NCBI GenBank assembly: GCA_964649825.1
Contig: CAZYQW010000044.1
Location: 58,867-122,866, forward strand
Origin: CAZYQW01 sp964649825
Lineage (GTDB): Bacteria; Planctomycetota; B15-G4; JADJEK01
Reading direction: 5' to 3'
DNA: 64,000 bases
Positions 9,451 to 18,565 of the stretch are shown in pieces. The translations under genes and the position numbers were made by a program. A model generated the notes under the pieces. The model made no database searches. It worked only from the letters and a program-made list of their open reading frames with translations, and had not been told where the DNA came from. Position 1 is the stretch's first letter. Every line of letters begins with the position of its first letter.

Positions 9451-10533
9451 TCACGGACCGCGGCGTCGAACGCCGTGGCCGACGTCGATCGCGCTCAGGT
9501 CGAGCGCGGCGCCGTCGAAGGCGACCCCTCCCACGAACGGGTCCTCGGTCAGGAACAAGGGCGTATCGAGGTCGACGAAGGCGAATCCACCGACTCCGGC
9601 CGCGAGGCACGCGGACGCGCTGATCCCGAGGCGGGTCTCGAGCATCGCGCCGATCATGAGGCCGACCCCGGCCGCGCGGGCGATCGCCGCGATTTGGAGC
9701 CCTTCCTCGAGACCGCACTTCATGAGCTTGACGTTGAGGACGTCGACCGCTTCCTCGCGAACGAGCCGGATCGCGTCGGTCGCGCTCCGTACGCTCTCGT
9801 CCGCCGCGACCGGGACCGACGCCTCGCGGCGGACCGCGCGCAGCGCCGCTACGTCTTCGCGCGGCGTGGGCTGCTCGAACAGCGCGAGCTCGATCCCGGC
9901 GTCGGAGAGTCCGGCCACGAACGCGCGGGCCCCGGCCACGTCGAAGCCTCCGTTGCCGTCGACGACGAGGCGGGCGTGGGGCGCCGCGGCGCGCACCGCC
10001 ACCAGCCGTCGGAGGTCGAGGTCGAGGTCGCCCTCGCCGACCTTGACCTTGAGGGTGGTGAACCCCTCCGCTGTGCGTCGCGCCGCCGCGCGGGCCGCGG
10101 CCTCGACGCCTCCGGTCGGGATCGTGACGTCGGTCACGAGCCGAGTTTCCGCGCCGCCGAACGCCTCGAGCAGCGAGCTCCCGCGCCGCCGAGCGAGCGC
10201 GTCGAACAGCGCGACCTCGACAGCCGCGCGCGCGGCGGCGGCCTTCGGCTCATGGCGTCGGAGCGCCGCGGTGATGGCGCGCCAGCCGTCGAACGTGCGT
10301 CCGGCGAGCCTCGACTCGATCCGGCCGAGCGCGTCCTCCGTGCTCTCCTGCGTCTCGCCGCTCACGGCGGGAAACGGCGCGGCCTCGCCGATCCCTTCGG
10401 CGCCGTCGTCGAGCTCGAGCGTGACGACCAGGTTCGCGGCCCGTTCGAGCCGGCCCGTCGCGATGCCGAACGGTTCGGTCAGCGGGACATCGAGCCGTGC
10501 GGCGCGAACGGACCGAACGCGGATCGACGTCAT
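9451..10533 (-). CDS. Dipeptide epimerase of the enolase superfamily (L-Ala-D/L-Glu epimerase type)
   Basis: 360 residues, full length for the muconate-lactonizing subgroup. The barrel residues are visible: LKVKV lysines K162/K164, acidic metal ligands D192 (DGNGG), E220 (FEQP) and D245 (ADES), and the opposite-face lysine in NVKLMK (K269). This combination fits L-Ala-D/L-Glu epimerases, which help recycle murein peptides, although other dipeptide specificities exist. The ATG overlaps the stop of the Clp ATPase gene by 4 nt (ATGA), so translation is probably coupled. An alanine symporter gene lies further upstream on the same strand. Confidence 0.85.
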   Translation of the reverse strand: MTSIRVRSVRAARLDVPLTEPFGIATGRLERAANLVVTLELDDGAEGIGEAAPFPAVSGETQESTEDALGRIESRLAGRTFDGWRAITAALRRHEPKAAAARAAVEVALFDALARRRGSSLLEAFGGAETRLVTDVTIPTGGVEAAARAAARRTAEGFTTLKVKVGEGDLDLDLRRLVAVRAAAPHARLVVDGNGGFDVAGARAFVAGLSDAGIELALFEQPTPREDVAALRAVRREASVPVAADESVRSATDAIRLVREEAVDVLNVKLMKCGLEEGLQIAAIARAAGVGLMIGAMLETRLGISASACLAAGVGGFAFVDLDTPLFLTEDPFVGGVAFDGAALDLSAIDVGHGVRRRGP

Positions 10534-12887
10534 GACGACTCGGCCGAAGCCTCCTTCGCCCCCGCGTGTGCGACGCTCGCCCTGCGGTGCACCTTCTCGA
10601 ACACGAGCGCGCTTCCGACCTTGGAGACCTTGATCTTCTCGACGCGGTCCCAATCGGAGAGGTAGGTCTCGCGCGCGAGCGGCTGCAGCAGGAGCTGCTC
10701 GACGTTCCGCGTGAGGTGGCGGGCTCCGTACGCCGGATCGTAGCCGGTCTCGCCGAGGAACTGGATCGCCGACGGCTCGACCTCGATGGCCTTGTTGTCG
10801 CGTCCGAACCGTTCGATCGCACGTTCGACGAGCCGTTCGGCGATGCGGTTGATCTCCTTCGGGCCGAGCGGGTTGAAGACCAGCACCTCGTCGACGCGGT
10901 TCAAGAGTTCCGGCGGCAGGCGCCCGGCCAGGACCTCCTTCGCCTGAGCGCGGACCTCTTCCGGCGGCAGCGAGACCGGTTGCGTGAACCCGATCGATGC
11001 CTTCTGCCGGAACGCTTCCGCGCCGATGTTCGACGTCAGGATGATCGTCACCTCGCTGAACGACACCGTGCGTCCCTGCGCGTCGGTGAGGCGTCCGTCC
11101 TCGAACACCTGCAGGAAGAGGTTGAGGACGCTCGGATGCGCCTTCTCGATCTCGTCGAGCAGGAGGATCGTCTGCGGGTTCGAGCGGATCTTCGACGTGA
11201 GCTGATGCCCCTCGTCCTCGTATCCGACGTAGCCGGGCGGCGAGCCGACGATCTTCGCCACCGAGTGTTGCTCGGCGAACTCGGACAGGTCGTACCGGAT
11301 CAGCGCGCGTTGCGATCCCAGCATGTACTCGGCGAGGCACCGCGCGACTTCGGTCTTGCCGACTCCGGTCGGTCCGAGGAAGAGGAACACGCCGGACGGG
11401 CGCTCGGGCCGGAAGTCGAGCTCTCGCTTGGTGAGGCGCAGGCGGTCGGCGACGCGCTCGGCGACGTGGTCCTGCCCGACCACGCGCGATCGGAGGAACT
11501 CCTCGATGCCGAGCAGCTTCTCGCCCTCGTCGACCGTCACCTCGCCGAGGTTCTTGCCGAGCTGGTCGCGGAGCAATTCGGCGATGTCCTCGCGGGTGAC
11601 GGTCAAGGTGCCGCTGAAGTCGGCCGGTGCGCGGATCACCTTCCGCGCGCAGGACTGGTCGATCAAGTCGATCGCCTTGTCGGGAAGGTAGCGCTCCGGC
11701 ATGTGCTTCACCGAGAGATGGACGGCCGCCTCGAGCGCGCGCGGGTCGAGCTTGACGCCGTGGTGCTCCTCGAACCGCCCCGCGATCCCGCGCAGGATCA
11801 GCACGCACTCTTCGATCGTCGGCTCGGGCACGTTGATCGGTTGGAAACGCCGGACGAGCGCGCGGTCCTTCTCGATGAACTTGCGGTACTCGTCGGTCGT
11901 GCTCGCGCCGATGCAGCGCACCTCGCCGCGCGCGAGGTGAGGTTTCAGGAGCGCCGCCGCGTCGCCGGTCCCCTGCTGCCCGCCGGCCGCGAGGATCGTG
12001 TGGATCTCATCGATGAACAGCACGTAGTCGGGGTTCCTCGACGTCTCGTCCACGAGCTTCAGGATGCGCGCCTCGAAGTCGCCGCGATACTGCGTGCCGG
12101 CGACCAGATCCGCGGTGGAGAGCTCGAACAGCTTCAGGTTCTTCAGGCGCGGCGGCACGCGTCCCGCGGCGATGCGCTGGGCGAGCCCCTCGACGATGGC
12201 GCTCTTGCCGACGCCGGGCTCGCCGACCAAGACGGGGTTGTTCTTCGTCCGGCGCGCGAGCGTCTCGAGCACGGCCTCGATCTCGCGGTCGCGCCCGATC
12301 ACCGGGTCCATCGCTCCGCTCTTCGCGCGTTCGATCAGGTCCTTCGCGAGGGTGGCGAGGAACGAGTCCTTCTTGGGCTTGGCCGCGACCACGGTCGGGC
12401 CCGGGAGATCGTCGTCATCGTCGTCATCGGTCACCGGCGACTCCTTCGCCGCGAGGATCGCGAGCGAAGCGGTCTCGATCGACTTGGGATCGACGCCGAA
12501 GGTCGAGAGGACGCGCTTGGGGAGGTTGTCCTTCTGTCTCGTGATCGCGGCCATGCCGTGCTCGAAGCGGAACGGATCGCCCCGCATGAGCTCGCGCGCG
12601 ATCCTCATCACCTCGAAGAGCGCCGGAGTGCCGTCGGGCGCCTCCCTCGCCGCTCGGGCCTTGCGCCCCGGAGGCAGGGCGGCACGGACCGCTTCGATCA
12701 ACTCGTCGCGCCGCAGGCCGGCCGGGCCGAACAGCTTCTGGGCGCCCTCCGGAAACGCCTGGAGCAGCCCGAGAAAGAGATGCGCGACGTCGACGGACTC
12801 ATGCGCCATGCGTACGCACTCGGCCTGGGCGATCTCGATCGCGTCGGCGAGAGGTCCTTCGATCGCGCTCAACGGGTCCGAGCTCAT
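10530..12887 (-). CDS. clpA: ClpA/ClpC-type AAA+ protein unfoldase
   Basis: 785 residues with a Clp N-domain (about 1-140), an acidic linker (TDDDDDDD at 153-160) and two AAA+ modules. D1 has Walker A GEPGVGKS (222-229) and Walker B VLFIDE (289-294). D2 has Walker A GPTGVGKT (505-512) and Walker B ILLLDE (574-579). The tripeptide IGF at 632-634 sits where ClpA/ClpX carry the ClpP-docking loop, so a protease complex with ClpP is likely. The middle coiled-coil domain of ClpB/ClpC is missing between D1 and D2, which favours ClpA-like; the symbol is a best guess. No clpP or clpS is in the window. A TAGAGA hexamer at 12901-12906 may be its -10 box. Confidence 0.88.
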   Translation of the reverse strand: MSSDPLSAIEGPLADAIEIAQAECVRMAHESVDVAHLFLGLLQAFPEGAQKLFGPAGLRRDELIEAVRAALPPGRKARAAREAPDGTPALFEVMRIARELMRGDPFRFEHGMAAITRQKDNLPKRVLSTFGVDPKSIETASLAILAAKESPVTDDDDDDDLPGPTVVAAKPKKDSFLATLAKDLIERAKSGAMDPVIGRDREIEAVLETLARRTKNNPVLVGEPGVGKSAIVEGLAQRIAAGRVPPRLKNLKLFELSTADLVAGTQYRGDFEARILKLVDETSRNPDYVLFIDEIHTILAAGGQQGTGDAAALLKPHLARGEVRCIGASTTDEYRKFIEKDRALVRRFQPINVPEPTIEECVLILRGIAGRFEEHHGVKLDPRALEAAVHLSVKHMPERYLPDKAIDLIDQSCARKVIRAPADFSGTLTVTREDIAELLRDQLGKNLGEVTVDEGEKLLGIEEFLRSRVVGQDHVAERVADRLRLTKRELDFRPERPSGVFLFLGPTGVGKTEVARCLAEYMLGSQRALIRYDLSEFAEQHSVAKIVGSPPGYVGYEDEGHQLTSKIRSNPQTILLLDEIEKAHPSVLNLFLQVFEDGRLTDAQGRTVSFSEVTIILTSNIGAEAFRQKASIGFTQPVSLPPEEVRAQAKEVLAGRLPPELLNRVDEVLVFNPLGPKEINRIAERLVERAIERFGRDNKAIEVEPSAIQFLGETGYDPAYGARHLTRNVEQLLLQPLARETYLSDWDRVEKIKVSKVGSALVFEKVHRRASVAHAGAKEASAESS

Positions 12888-12900
12888 CGCCGGCTCCGGG

Positions 12901-12906
12901 TCTCTA
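12901..12906 (-). promoter_or_regulatory. -10-like TAGAGA hexamer before clpA
   Basis: On the minus strand TAGAGA lies 13 nt upstream of the ATG at 12887, with a GGAG ribosome-binding-site-like motif between. It resembles the TAGAnT hexamers found before plus-strand genes here. The 130-bp gap behind it, up to the symporter stop at 13018, otherwise shows no feature I can name. Confidence 0.3.
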
Positions 12907-13017
12907 GGGGGCGTCGTTTGCGAGTCCGCGGGTGGACACGCTACCCGGAAACGGATGTCCGACCAAGGGTGCCGGCCGAACGCCTCCGAGACGGAGGCGA
13001 CACGCGCCCGCGGCGCG

Positions 13018-14676
13018 CTACTTGTAGGGCTTGAACTCCTGCGCCTTCAGCTTGGTCTCGTACTCCGCGAGGTGCCGCTTCACGACGCCGCCCAGGAAGT
13101 ACAGCCCCAGGATGTTCGGGAACGCCATCAGCAGGATCATCAGGTCGCCGAACTCGAGGATGTTCACCGCGTTGATGATCGAGCCGAGGACGACGAAGAC
13201 CAGGAACAGGACCTTGTAGACGATCGACGACTTCTGACCGAACAGACCGGTCCAGCAGCGCTCGCCGTAGTAGGACCACGAGATGAGCGTCGAGAACGCG
13301 AACAGCACGACGGCGCCCATGAGGACCCACGGGAACCAGGACGCGAGGAAGGAGACCGACAGGAACGCCTCGCGGGTGAGCGCCGCGCCCTGTTTGCCGG
13401 CGATGATGTCCGCGTAGCGCGGGTCGGCGAAGTCATAGACGCCGGTGATCACGATCACGAGCGCGGTCATCGTGCACACGATGACGGTGTCGATGAACGG
13501 CTCGAGCAGCGCGACGATTCCCTCGCGGACGGGGAACTCGGTCCGCGCGGCCGAGTGCGCGATGGCGGCCGACCCGACCCCGGCCTCGTTCGAGAACGCG
13601 GCGCGCTGGAACCCCGTGATGAGCGCCCCGATCGCGCCGCCGTAGACCGCCTCGCCCGAGAACGCGCCGCGGAACATCGCGGCGAGCGCTTCCGGTACGT
13701 GCGCCGCGTGGGTGACGAGGAGGACGAGGCAGGACAGAACGTACAGGCCGCACATCGCGGGCACGATCTTCTCGGCCGTCTGCGCGATCCGGCGGATGCC
13801 GCCGATGATCACGATGCCGACCAGGATCGCCATCACCACCCCGTAGACCCAGCCGTTGTCCTGGAAGAACGGCACCTGCTGCTCCAGGATGCCGAGGGAC
13901 TGGTTCACCTGGAAGGAGTTGCCGCCGGCCAGGGATCCGCCGATGCAGAAGATGGTGAAGACGATGGCGAGGACGACGCCGAGCCCCGCGAACCCTCTTT
14001 CCTTCAAGCCGTCGCGGAGATAGTGCATCGGACCGCCGGAGACGCGGCCGTCCGCGTCGATGCGGCGGTAGACCTGGCCGAGGGTGCACTCGGTGAACTT
14101 CAGCGACATTCCGAGCAGGCCCGCGATGATCATCCAGATCGTCGCGCCGGGACCACCGAGGGAGACCGCGATCGCCACCCCGGCGATGTTGCCGAGCCCG
14201 ACCGTGGCCGAGAGCGCGGCCGAAAGGGCCTGGAAGTGGGTCACTTCGCCGTGGTCGCTCGGGTTGTCGTAGCGGCCGCGAACGACCCGGATCGCGTGGC
14301 CGAACAGGCGGAAGTTCACGAAGCCGTAGCGGAGCGTGAAGAAGACGGCCGCGACCACGAGCCAGACCACCACCATCGGCAGGTTCGGCGTGACCGGCTG
14401 GCGCATCGGCCCGATGACGACGTTCCCCGCGTCGTCCGTCACCGGCTCCGCGTCGGGTCCTCCCGCGAGGTTGTAGAACGGAAGGTACGACACCTTCCGC
14501 AGCAGCACGCCGAACGCGTCGTCCAACTCGTCCTCGAACGACTTCTCCCCGCCTTCGTCGCCCGCCGCCGCCGCGTCGCCGCCCCCCGTCGAGGCCGAAC
14601 TCGGTTCGTCCTGGGCCCCGGCAAGCGGCGCCAGCAGGAACGATGAGACCAGGACGATGCCGAGGATGTTCTTCAT
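13018..14676 (-). CDS. Alanine/glycine:cation symporter (AGCS family)
   Basis: 552 residues. The signature VGLGNIAGVAIAV...GGPGA and about eleven hydrophobic helices identify the AGCS family, which couples alanine or glycine uptake to Na+ or H+. The protein is longer than typical members (about 450-500) because of an N-terminal part with a cleavable-looking signal peptide (MKNILGIVLVSSFLLAPLAGAQ). An acidic Ser/Gly/Ala/Asp-rich periplasmic segment of about 90 residues follows before the first conserved helix. It is followed on the same strand by clpA after 130 bp, and faces pdxH across a divergent 215-bp promoter region. Confidence 0.9.
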   Translation of the reverse strand: MKNILGIVLVSSFLLAPLAGAQDEPSSASTGGGDAAAAGDEGGEKSFEDELDDAFGVLLRKVSYLPFYNLAGGPDAEPVTDDAGNVVIGPMRQPVTPNLPMVVVWLVVAAVFFTLRYGFVNFRLFGHAIRVVRGRYDNPSDHGEVTHFQALSAALSATVGLGNIAGVAIAVSLGGPGATIWMIIAGLLGMSLKFTECTLGQVYRRIDADGRVSGGPMHYLRDGLKERGFAGLGVVLAIVFTIFCIGGSLAGGNSFQVNQSLGILEQQVPFFQDNGWVYGVVMAILVGIVIIGGIRRIAQTAEKIVPAMCGLYVLSCLVLLVTHAAHVPEALAAMFRGAFSGEAVYGGAIGALITGFQRAAFSNEAGVGSAAIAHSAARTEFPVREGIVALLEPFIDTVIVCTMTALVIVITGVYDFADPRYADIIAGKQGAALTREAFLSVSFLASWFPWVLMGAVVLFAFSTLISWSYYGERCWTGLFGQKSSIVYKVLFLVFVVLGSIINAVNILEFGDLMILLMAFPNILGLYFLGGVVKRHLAEYETKLKAQEFKPYK

Positions 14677-14835
14677 CTTGCGGGGACCCCTCGATCGCGG
14701 TGGCGGGCCAGGACGGGTTTCTGCGGGATCTTGACGACTTCCGAACGAGAGTCAATGCGGAGGCTCGGTGCGCGGGTCTTGGACGTCGGGTTCATCGCGG
14801 GTCCGAGTCGTTCTCGATTCGCGGAGCGGTCCCGG

Positions 14836-14841
14836 TAGACT
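14836..14841 (+). promoter_or_regulatory. -10-like TAGACT hexamer before pdxH
   Basis: TAGACT within CCGGTAGACTCC lies 50 bp before the pdxH ATG, in the divergent region between the AGCS symporter and pdxH. The same 10-mer core, CGGTAGACTyC, recurs at 16911-16920 and 58884-58893. Confidence 0.4.
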
Positions 14842-14891
14842 CCTCCGGATCATACGGATGCGGCGGACGTCGCGAGAGCGTCGACAGCACG

Positions 14892-15518
14892 ATGACCGAC
14901 TCGTTTCTTGGATCATCCCGAGGATTGCGAAGGGAAGACCTCGACGCCGACCCGCTCGAGCAGTTTCGACGGTGGTTCGACGAGGGAAGCGCGGGGGTGC
15001 CGGAACCCGGCGCGTGCGTGCTCGCCACCGCGACGCCGGAGGGGCGGCCGTCCGCGCGCGTCGTGTTGTTCCGCGGGTTCGACGCCGGCGCGTTCCTCGT
15101 GTTCACGAACTACGAGAGCCGCAAGGCGACGGAACTCGACCGTACCGGTCGGGCCGCGCTCGTGTTCCACTGGCCGGCGCTGCTCCGTCAGGTACGCGTC
15201 GAGGGGCGAACGGAACGGGCGCCGGACAGGGTCAGCGACGACTACTTCGCGTCGCGCCCTCGCGAGTCGCAGCTCGGCGCGTGGGCGTCGCCGCAGAGCG
15301 AGGTGGTGTCGAACCGCGCGAGCCTCGATCAACGCTACGCGGACGTCGCGGGTCGGTTCGCCGGCAAGCCGGTGCCGCGACCACCGTACTGGGGCGGCTA
15401 CCGCATCGTCCCGGAGACGGTCGAGTTCTGGTCCCACCGCGACGGTCGCATGCACGATCGGCTCTGCTACGTTGCGGACGAAGGACGCGGTTGGAAGATC
15501 GATCGGCTCGCGCCGTGA
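14892..15518 (+). CDS. pdxH: Pyridoxamine/pyridoxine 5'-phosphate oxidase
   Basis: FMN-dependent oxidase making pyridoxal 5'-phosphate, the last step of vitamin B6 synthesis or salvage, in the cytoplasm. 208 residues, close to the E. coli enzyme (218). Recognisable blocks are DPLEQFRRWFDE, PSARVVLFRGFD, FTNYESRKATEL, FHWPALLRQVRVEG, SQLGAWASPQS and the C-terminal WGGYRIVPETVEFW...RLHDR-like segment (here GRMHDRLCY). The ATG at 14892 gives the family N-terminus; the open frame upstream is not family-like. The stop overlaps the GTG start of the chromate-transporter-type gene (GTGA), so the two are probably translationally coupled. Confidence 0.93.
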   Translation: MTDSFLGSSRGLRREDLDADPLEQFRRWFDEGSAGVPEPGACVLATATPEGRPSARVVLFRGFDAGAFLVFTNYESRKATELDRTGRAALVFHWPALLRQVRVEGRTERAPDRVSDDYFASRPRESQLGAWASPQSEVVSNRASLDQRYADVAGRFAGKPVPRPPYWGGYRIVPETVEFWSHRDGRMHDRLCYVADEGRGWKIDRLAP

Positions 15519-16828
15519 CGCCCACCGCCGGCGTCCCGCTTCGCGAGGCGGTGGCGGCGTTCGCGCGGATCTCTGCTCTCTCCTTCGGCGGCCCGGCCGG
15601 ACAGATCGCGGTGATGCACCGCGTCCTCGTGGACGAGAAGCGCTGGATCTCCGAGGAGCGGTTCCTCCACGCGCTCAACTACTGCATGCTCCTGCCGGGG
15701 CCGGAGGCGCAGCAGCTCCTGACGTACATCGGATGGCTGCTCCACGGCACGCGCGGCGGGCTGATCGCCGGCTCGATCTTCGTCCTGCCCGGGTTCGTCA
15801 GCGTGTGGATGCTGAGCTGGCTCTACGCGGTCGGCCAAGGAGTTCCGATCGTCGAGGGGATCTTCTTCGGCCTCAAGCCGGCGGTGCTCGCGGTCGTGAT
15901 CCAGGCGGTCCTGAAGCTCGGCTCGAAGGCGTTGATCGGACGGGTTCGGGTCGGCGTTGCGGTCGCCGCGTTCGCGGCGATCTTCTTCTTCGACGCGCCG
16001 TTCCCCGGGGTCGTCGCCGGCGCCGGGCTCTTCGGCTACCTCCGCTATCGCGCGACCGGCCGGGTGGCGACCGGCGGCGGCGAGATCGCCGATCGGACGC
16101 ACGCGGCGCGTCCGTCGGTTCGACGCGCCGTTGTCGTGCTCGCGATCGGGATCGCAGCGTGGTTCGTGCCGGTCGTCGTGATCGCGGCCGTGCTCGGCCC
16201 GGACGACGTGTTCACGCGCATCGGGCTCTTCTTCAGCAAGATGGCCGTGGTGACGTTCGGTGGGGCGTACGCGGCGCTCGCGTACGTCGCCCAGGAAGCG
16301 GTGCAAACGTACGCGTGGCTCTCACCGGGCGAGATGCTCGACGGCCTCGGGCTCGCAGAAACGACGCCAGGCCCGCTGATCATGGTGCTCGAGTACGTCG
16401 GCTTCCTCGCCGCCTACCGTGAGGGGGTCGGCCTTCCACCCGCGCTGCTGGGTTTTCTCGGCGCCGCGCTCACGACGTGGGTTACGTTCGTGCCGTGCTT
16501 CCTCTGGATCTTCCTCGGCGCCCCGTACGTCGAGGCGCTTCGCGGACGCGCGTCGCTCACCGCGGCGCTCTCGATGATCACCGCCGCCGTCGTCGGCGTG
16601 ATCCTGAACCTCGCGGTCTGGTTCGGGCTGCACGTCGTCTTCGCGAAAGTCGGCGAGTGGCAGCTCGGGCCGTTCCGTGTCCCGTTGCCCACCGTCGCGT
16701 CGGTCGACCCCGTCGCCGTGCTGCTCGCGACCTCGGCGCTCGTCGCTCTGCTTCGGTTCCGGGCACCGCTTCTCCCCACGCTCGCGACCGCCGCCCTGTT
16801 CGGCGTCATCCTGCATCCGCTTGCATAG
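15515..16828 (+). CDS. chrA: Chromate transporter family (ChrA, two-domain form)
   Basis: 437 residues with two homologous halves, as in long-chain ChrA. The first half starts ALSFGGPAGQIAVMH and contains LPGPEAQQL; the second has VVTFGGAYAALAYV and ETTPGPLIMV. The paired FGG and PGP motifs are diagnostic for the CHR family, inner-membrane anion exporters known for chromate efflux coupled to proton motive force. Chromate resistance itself is not implied; sulfate-like anions are alternatives. GTG 15515 overlaps the pdxH stop by 4 nt. The pairing with pdxH is unusual. Confidence 0.9.
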   Translation: MTPTAGVPLREAVAAFARISALSFGGPAGQIAVMHRVLVDEKRWISEERFLHALNYCMLLPGPEAQQLLTYIGWLLHGTRGGLIAGSIFVLPGFVSVWMLSWLYAVGQGVPIVEGIFFGLKPAVLAVVIQAVLKLGSKALIGRVRVGVAVAAFAAIFFFDAPFPGVVAGAGLFGYLRYRATGRVATGGGEIADRTHAARPSVRRAVVVLAIGIAAWFVPVVVIAAVLGPDDVFTRIGLFFSKMAVVTFGGAYAALAYVAQEAVQTYAWLSPGEMLDGLGLAETTPGPLIMVLEYVGFLAAYREGVGLPPALLGFLGAALTTWVTFVPCFLWIFLGAPYVEALRGRASLTAALSMITAAVVGVILNLAVWFGLHVVFAKVGEWQLGPFRVPLPTVASVDPVAVLLATSALVALLRFRAPLLPTLATAALFGVILHPLA

Positions 16829-17050
16829 TCCGACCCGACCGTCCGTCGCCCGCGTCGATCCGTCCCACCATGTCGACGGCGCAGCCTCTGTTTGCTCCGT
16901 CAATGAGATCGGTAGACTTCCGGCCCTGAACTCGGCTCTTGGATCATCCGTCAATGGGCCGCGTGGCGCGCGGCCGCGTTCATGCGGGTTCGTCCGCTGG
17001 CATCGGCCTTTCGATTACCTTTCACACCTTTCATACAGGAGGAGGACGCA
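16829..17050. promoter_or_regulatory. Intergenic region upstream of mscL
   Basis: 222 bp between the chrA stop and mscL. It holds a TAGACT hexamer at 16913-16918 and a comparatively AT-rich patch just before mscL. The ribosome binding site AGGAGGAGG lies at 17037-17045, five bases before the GTG start, and is the strongest in the window. I see no additional gene. Confidence 0.5.
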
Positions 17051-17497
17051 GTGGGGCTGATCAAGGAGTTCCGGGAGTTCGCGCTGAAGGGGAACATGAT
17101 CGATATGGCGGTCGGGATCATTATCGGCGCCGCGTTCGGCGGGATCGTGCAGTCCTTGATCAAGGACGTCGCGATGCCGATCGTCGGTATGGTCGGCGAG
17201 GTCGATTTCACGAACCTCTACCTGCCGCTCTCGAGCGACGTCAGGGCGGCGATGGACGCGAACCCCGCACTCGGGTTGGAGGAGGCGCGAAAGCACGGGG
17301 CCGTGCTGGCGTGGGGCAGCTTCGCCACGATCTTCGTCAACTTCCTCATCCTCGCCTTCGTCATCTTCATGGTGATCAAGCTCATGAACAAGGCGAAGAA
17401 GCGGTTCGCCGAAGAGGAGGAGAAGAAGGCGGCATCGGCTCCGCCGGAGGAGGTGATCCTGCTGCGTGAGATCCGCGACGCGCTGAAGGCGCGGTAG
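17051..17497 (+). CDS. mscL: Large-conductance mechanosensitive channel MscL
   Basis: 148 residues: an N-terminal amphipathic helix (GLIKEFREFALKGNM), TM1 with the Gly/Ala-rich pore-lining stretch (MAVGIIIGAAFGGIVQSLIKDV), a periplasmic loop, TM2 (FVNFLILAFVIFMVIKLMNK) and a charged C-terminal helix ending EVILLREIRDAL. It opens under extreme membrane tension to release solutes after osmotic downshock. GTG 17051 is chosen over upstream starts because of the strong ribosome binding site and because translation then begins at the conserved N-terminus. It is monocistronic, with a hairpin just after the stop. Confidence 0.95.
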   Translation: MGLIKEFREFALKGNMIDMAVGIIIGAAFGGIVQSLIKDVAMPIVGMVGEVDFTNLYLPLSSDVRAAMDANPALGLEEARKHGAVLAWGSFATIFVNFLILAFVIFMVIKLMNKAKKRFAEEEEKKAASAPPEEVILLREIRDALKAR

Positions 17498-17504
17498 AAG
17501 GGGA

Positions 17505-17519
17505 GGAGCGCGTCGCTCC
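17505..17519. terminator. Hairpin between convergent mscL and the PhyH gene
   Basis: GGAGCG and CGCTCC form a 6-bp stem around a CGT loop, 7 bp after the mscL stop, followed by a C-rich rather than a T-rich tract. The position between two convergent stops fits a terminator used from either side, but the lack of a U-tract keeps this tentative. Confidence 0.45.
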
Positions 17520-17548
17520 CCCCGTTCGGGACACCGGAGGAACGGACG

Positions 17549-18565
17549 TCAGATGCGTTCGGCGTTGCGGAAGACGTCTTCGTGGCTGGGATCGAAAGGG
17601 TTCCGGTTCAAGAAGCCGCCGTTCAACGCGATTCGCTCCGCGGGTCGGCTGGGATCGCGATAGTCATGCAGATGGACGGATGCCTTGGAGTAGTGGGATA
17701 CGTGGGCGCGGCGCGTGCGAACGCGATTCGTGACCGCGCTGCCTCCGTGAGCGAGAGCCCCGTGCCAGATCAGGGCGTCTCCGCGGCGGGGGCAGAACGC
17801 GCGCTCCTCGAGACCAGACAGATCCGCCTGTTCCTTGATGTACTCGGCGAACGCCGCGTCGTCGCGCGACGAGCTCGGCGTGCGGAAGATGCCGTCGCCC
17901 CACTCGAACTTCGGCAGCACGTGGGATCCCGGGATGTAGCGGAGTGGACCGGAATCGGGCTCGATGTCCTCGAGCGCGACCCAGCTCCCGACCAGTTGGC
18001 TCGGCACCTTCGCCGGCACGAACGCGTAGTCGCCGTGCAGCGCCTGCTCGCTTCCCGTAAAGAACGTCAGCGACTGCAGCACGACGACCGTGTCGTGGAA
18101 CAGGTGACGGAGGAACTGAACGATCCCGGGGTGGAGCGAGATCCGCTTCCCCGCGACCGAGTAGTTGTGGAAGTCGTTGAGCCTCAGGTGGATGCTGCCC
18201 TGGCCCCGCTTCAGCTCCTCGATGTAGCGCGCGTCGACGTTTCTGATCGGAGTGACCGGATAGACGTCCGAGTCGACGCGGACGTCGAACTCCCGGTAGC
18301 CGTCCAACAGCTCGCGCAGGTCGGCCTCGTATGCCGCGATCAGGTCCTCATCGATCACCTTCTCGAGCACCACGTAACCGTGCGTCATCCACTGGAGAAG
18401 CTGGCGCCGCAGCTTCGCGGGATCGGCGGGGGCGGGATCGAGCGACTCGACGTAGCGCGTCACCTCGAAGGCGGGCCGGTCGAGCCACGGGAGCGTTTCG
18501 AACTCGAAGTCCTGGCGCGAGGTTCGGTCATCGGCCCGCGGGTTCGCGGTCGGTGTGAAGTTCAT
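17549..18565 (-). CDS. Phytanoyl-CoA dioxygenase (PhyH)-family oxygenase
   Basis: 338 residues with the double-stranded beta-helix iron/2-oxoglutarate oxygenase layout. The metal ligands are H177 and D179 (LHGDYAF) plus a distal histidine, most likely H273 (LAHGGSAVTNR), and the 2-oxoglutarate-binding arginine is around R286. GPLRYIPGSHVLP is a common PhyH block. Such enzymes hydroxylate small molecules or lipids; the substrate is unknown. It is followed on the same strand, in the direction of transcription, only by the convergent mscL. The acyl-CoA dehydrogenase gene lies 185 bp upstream on the same strand. Confidence 0.85.
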   Translation of the reverse strand: MNFTPTANPRADDRTSRQDFEFETLPWLDRPAFEVTRYVESLDPAPADPAKLRRQLLQWMTHGYVVLEKVIDEDLIAAYEADLRELLDGYREFDVRVDSDVYPVTPIRNVDARYIEELKRGQGSIHLRLNDFHNYSVAGKRISLHPGIVQFLRHLFHDTVVVLQSLTFFTGSEQALHGDYAFVPAKVPSQLVGSWVALEDIEPDSGPLRYIPGSHVLPKFEWGDGIFRTPSSSRDDAAFAEYIKEQADLSGLEERAFCPRRGDALIWHGALAHGGSAVTNRVRTRRAHVSHYSKASVHLHDYRDPSRPAERIALNGGFLNRNPFDPSHEDVFRNAERI

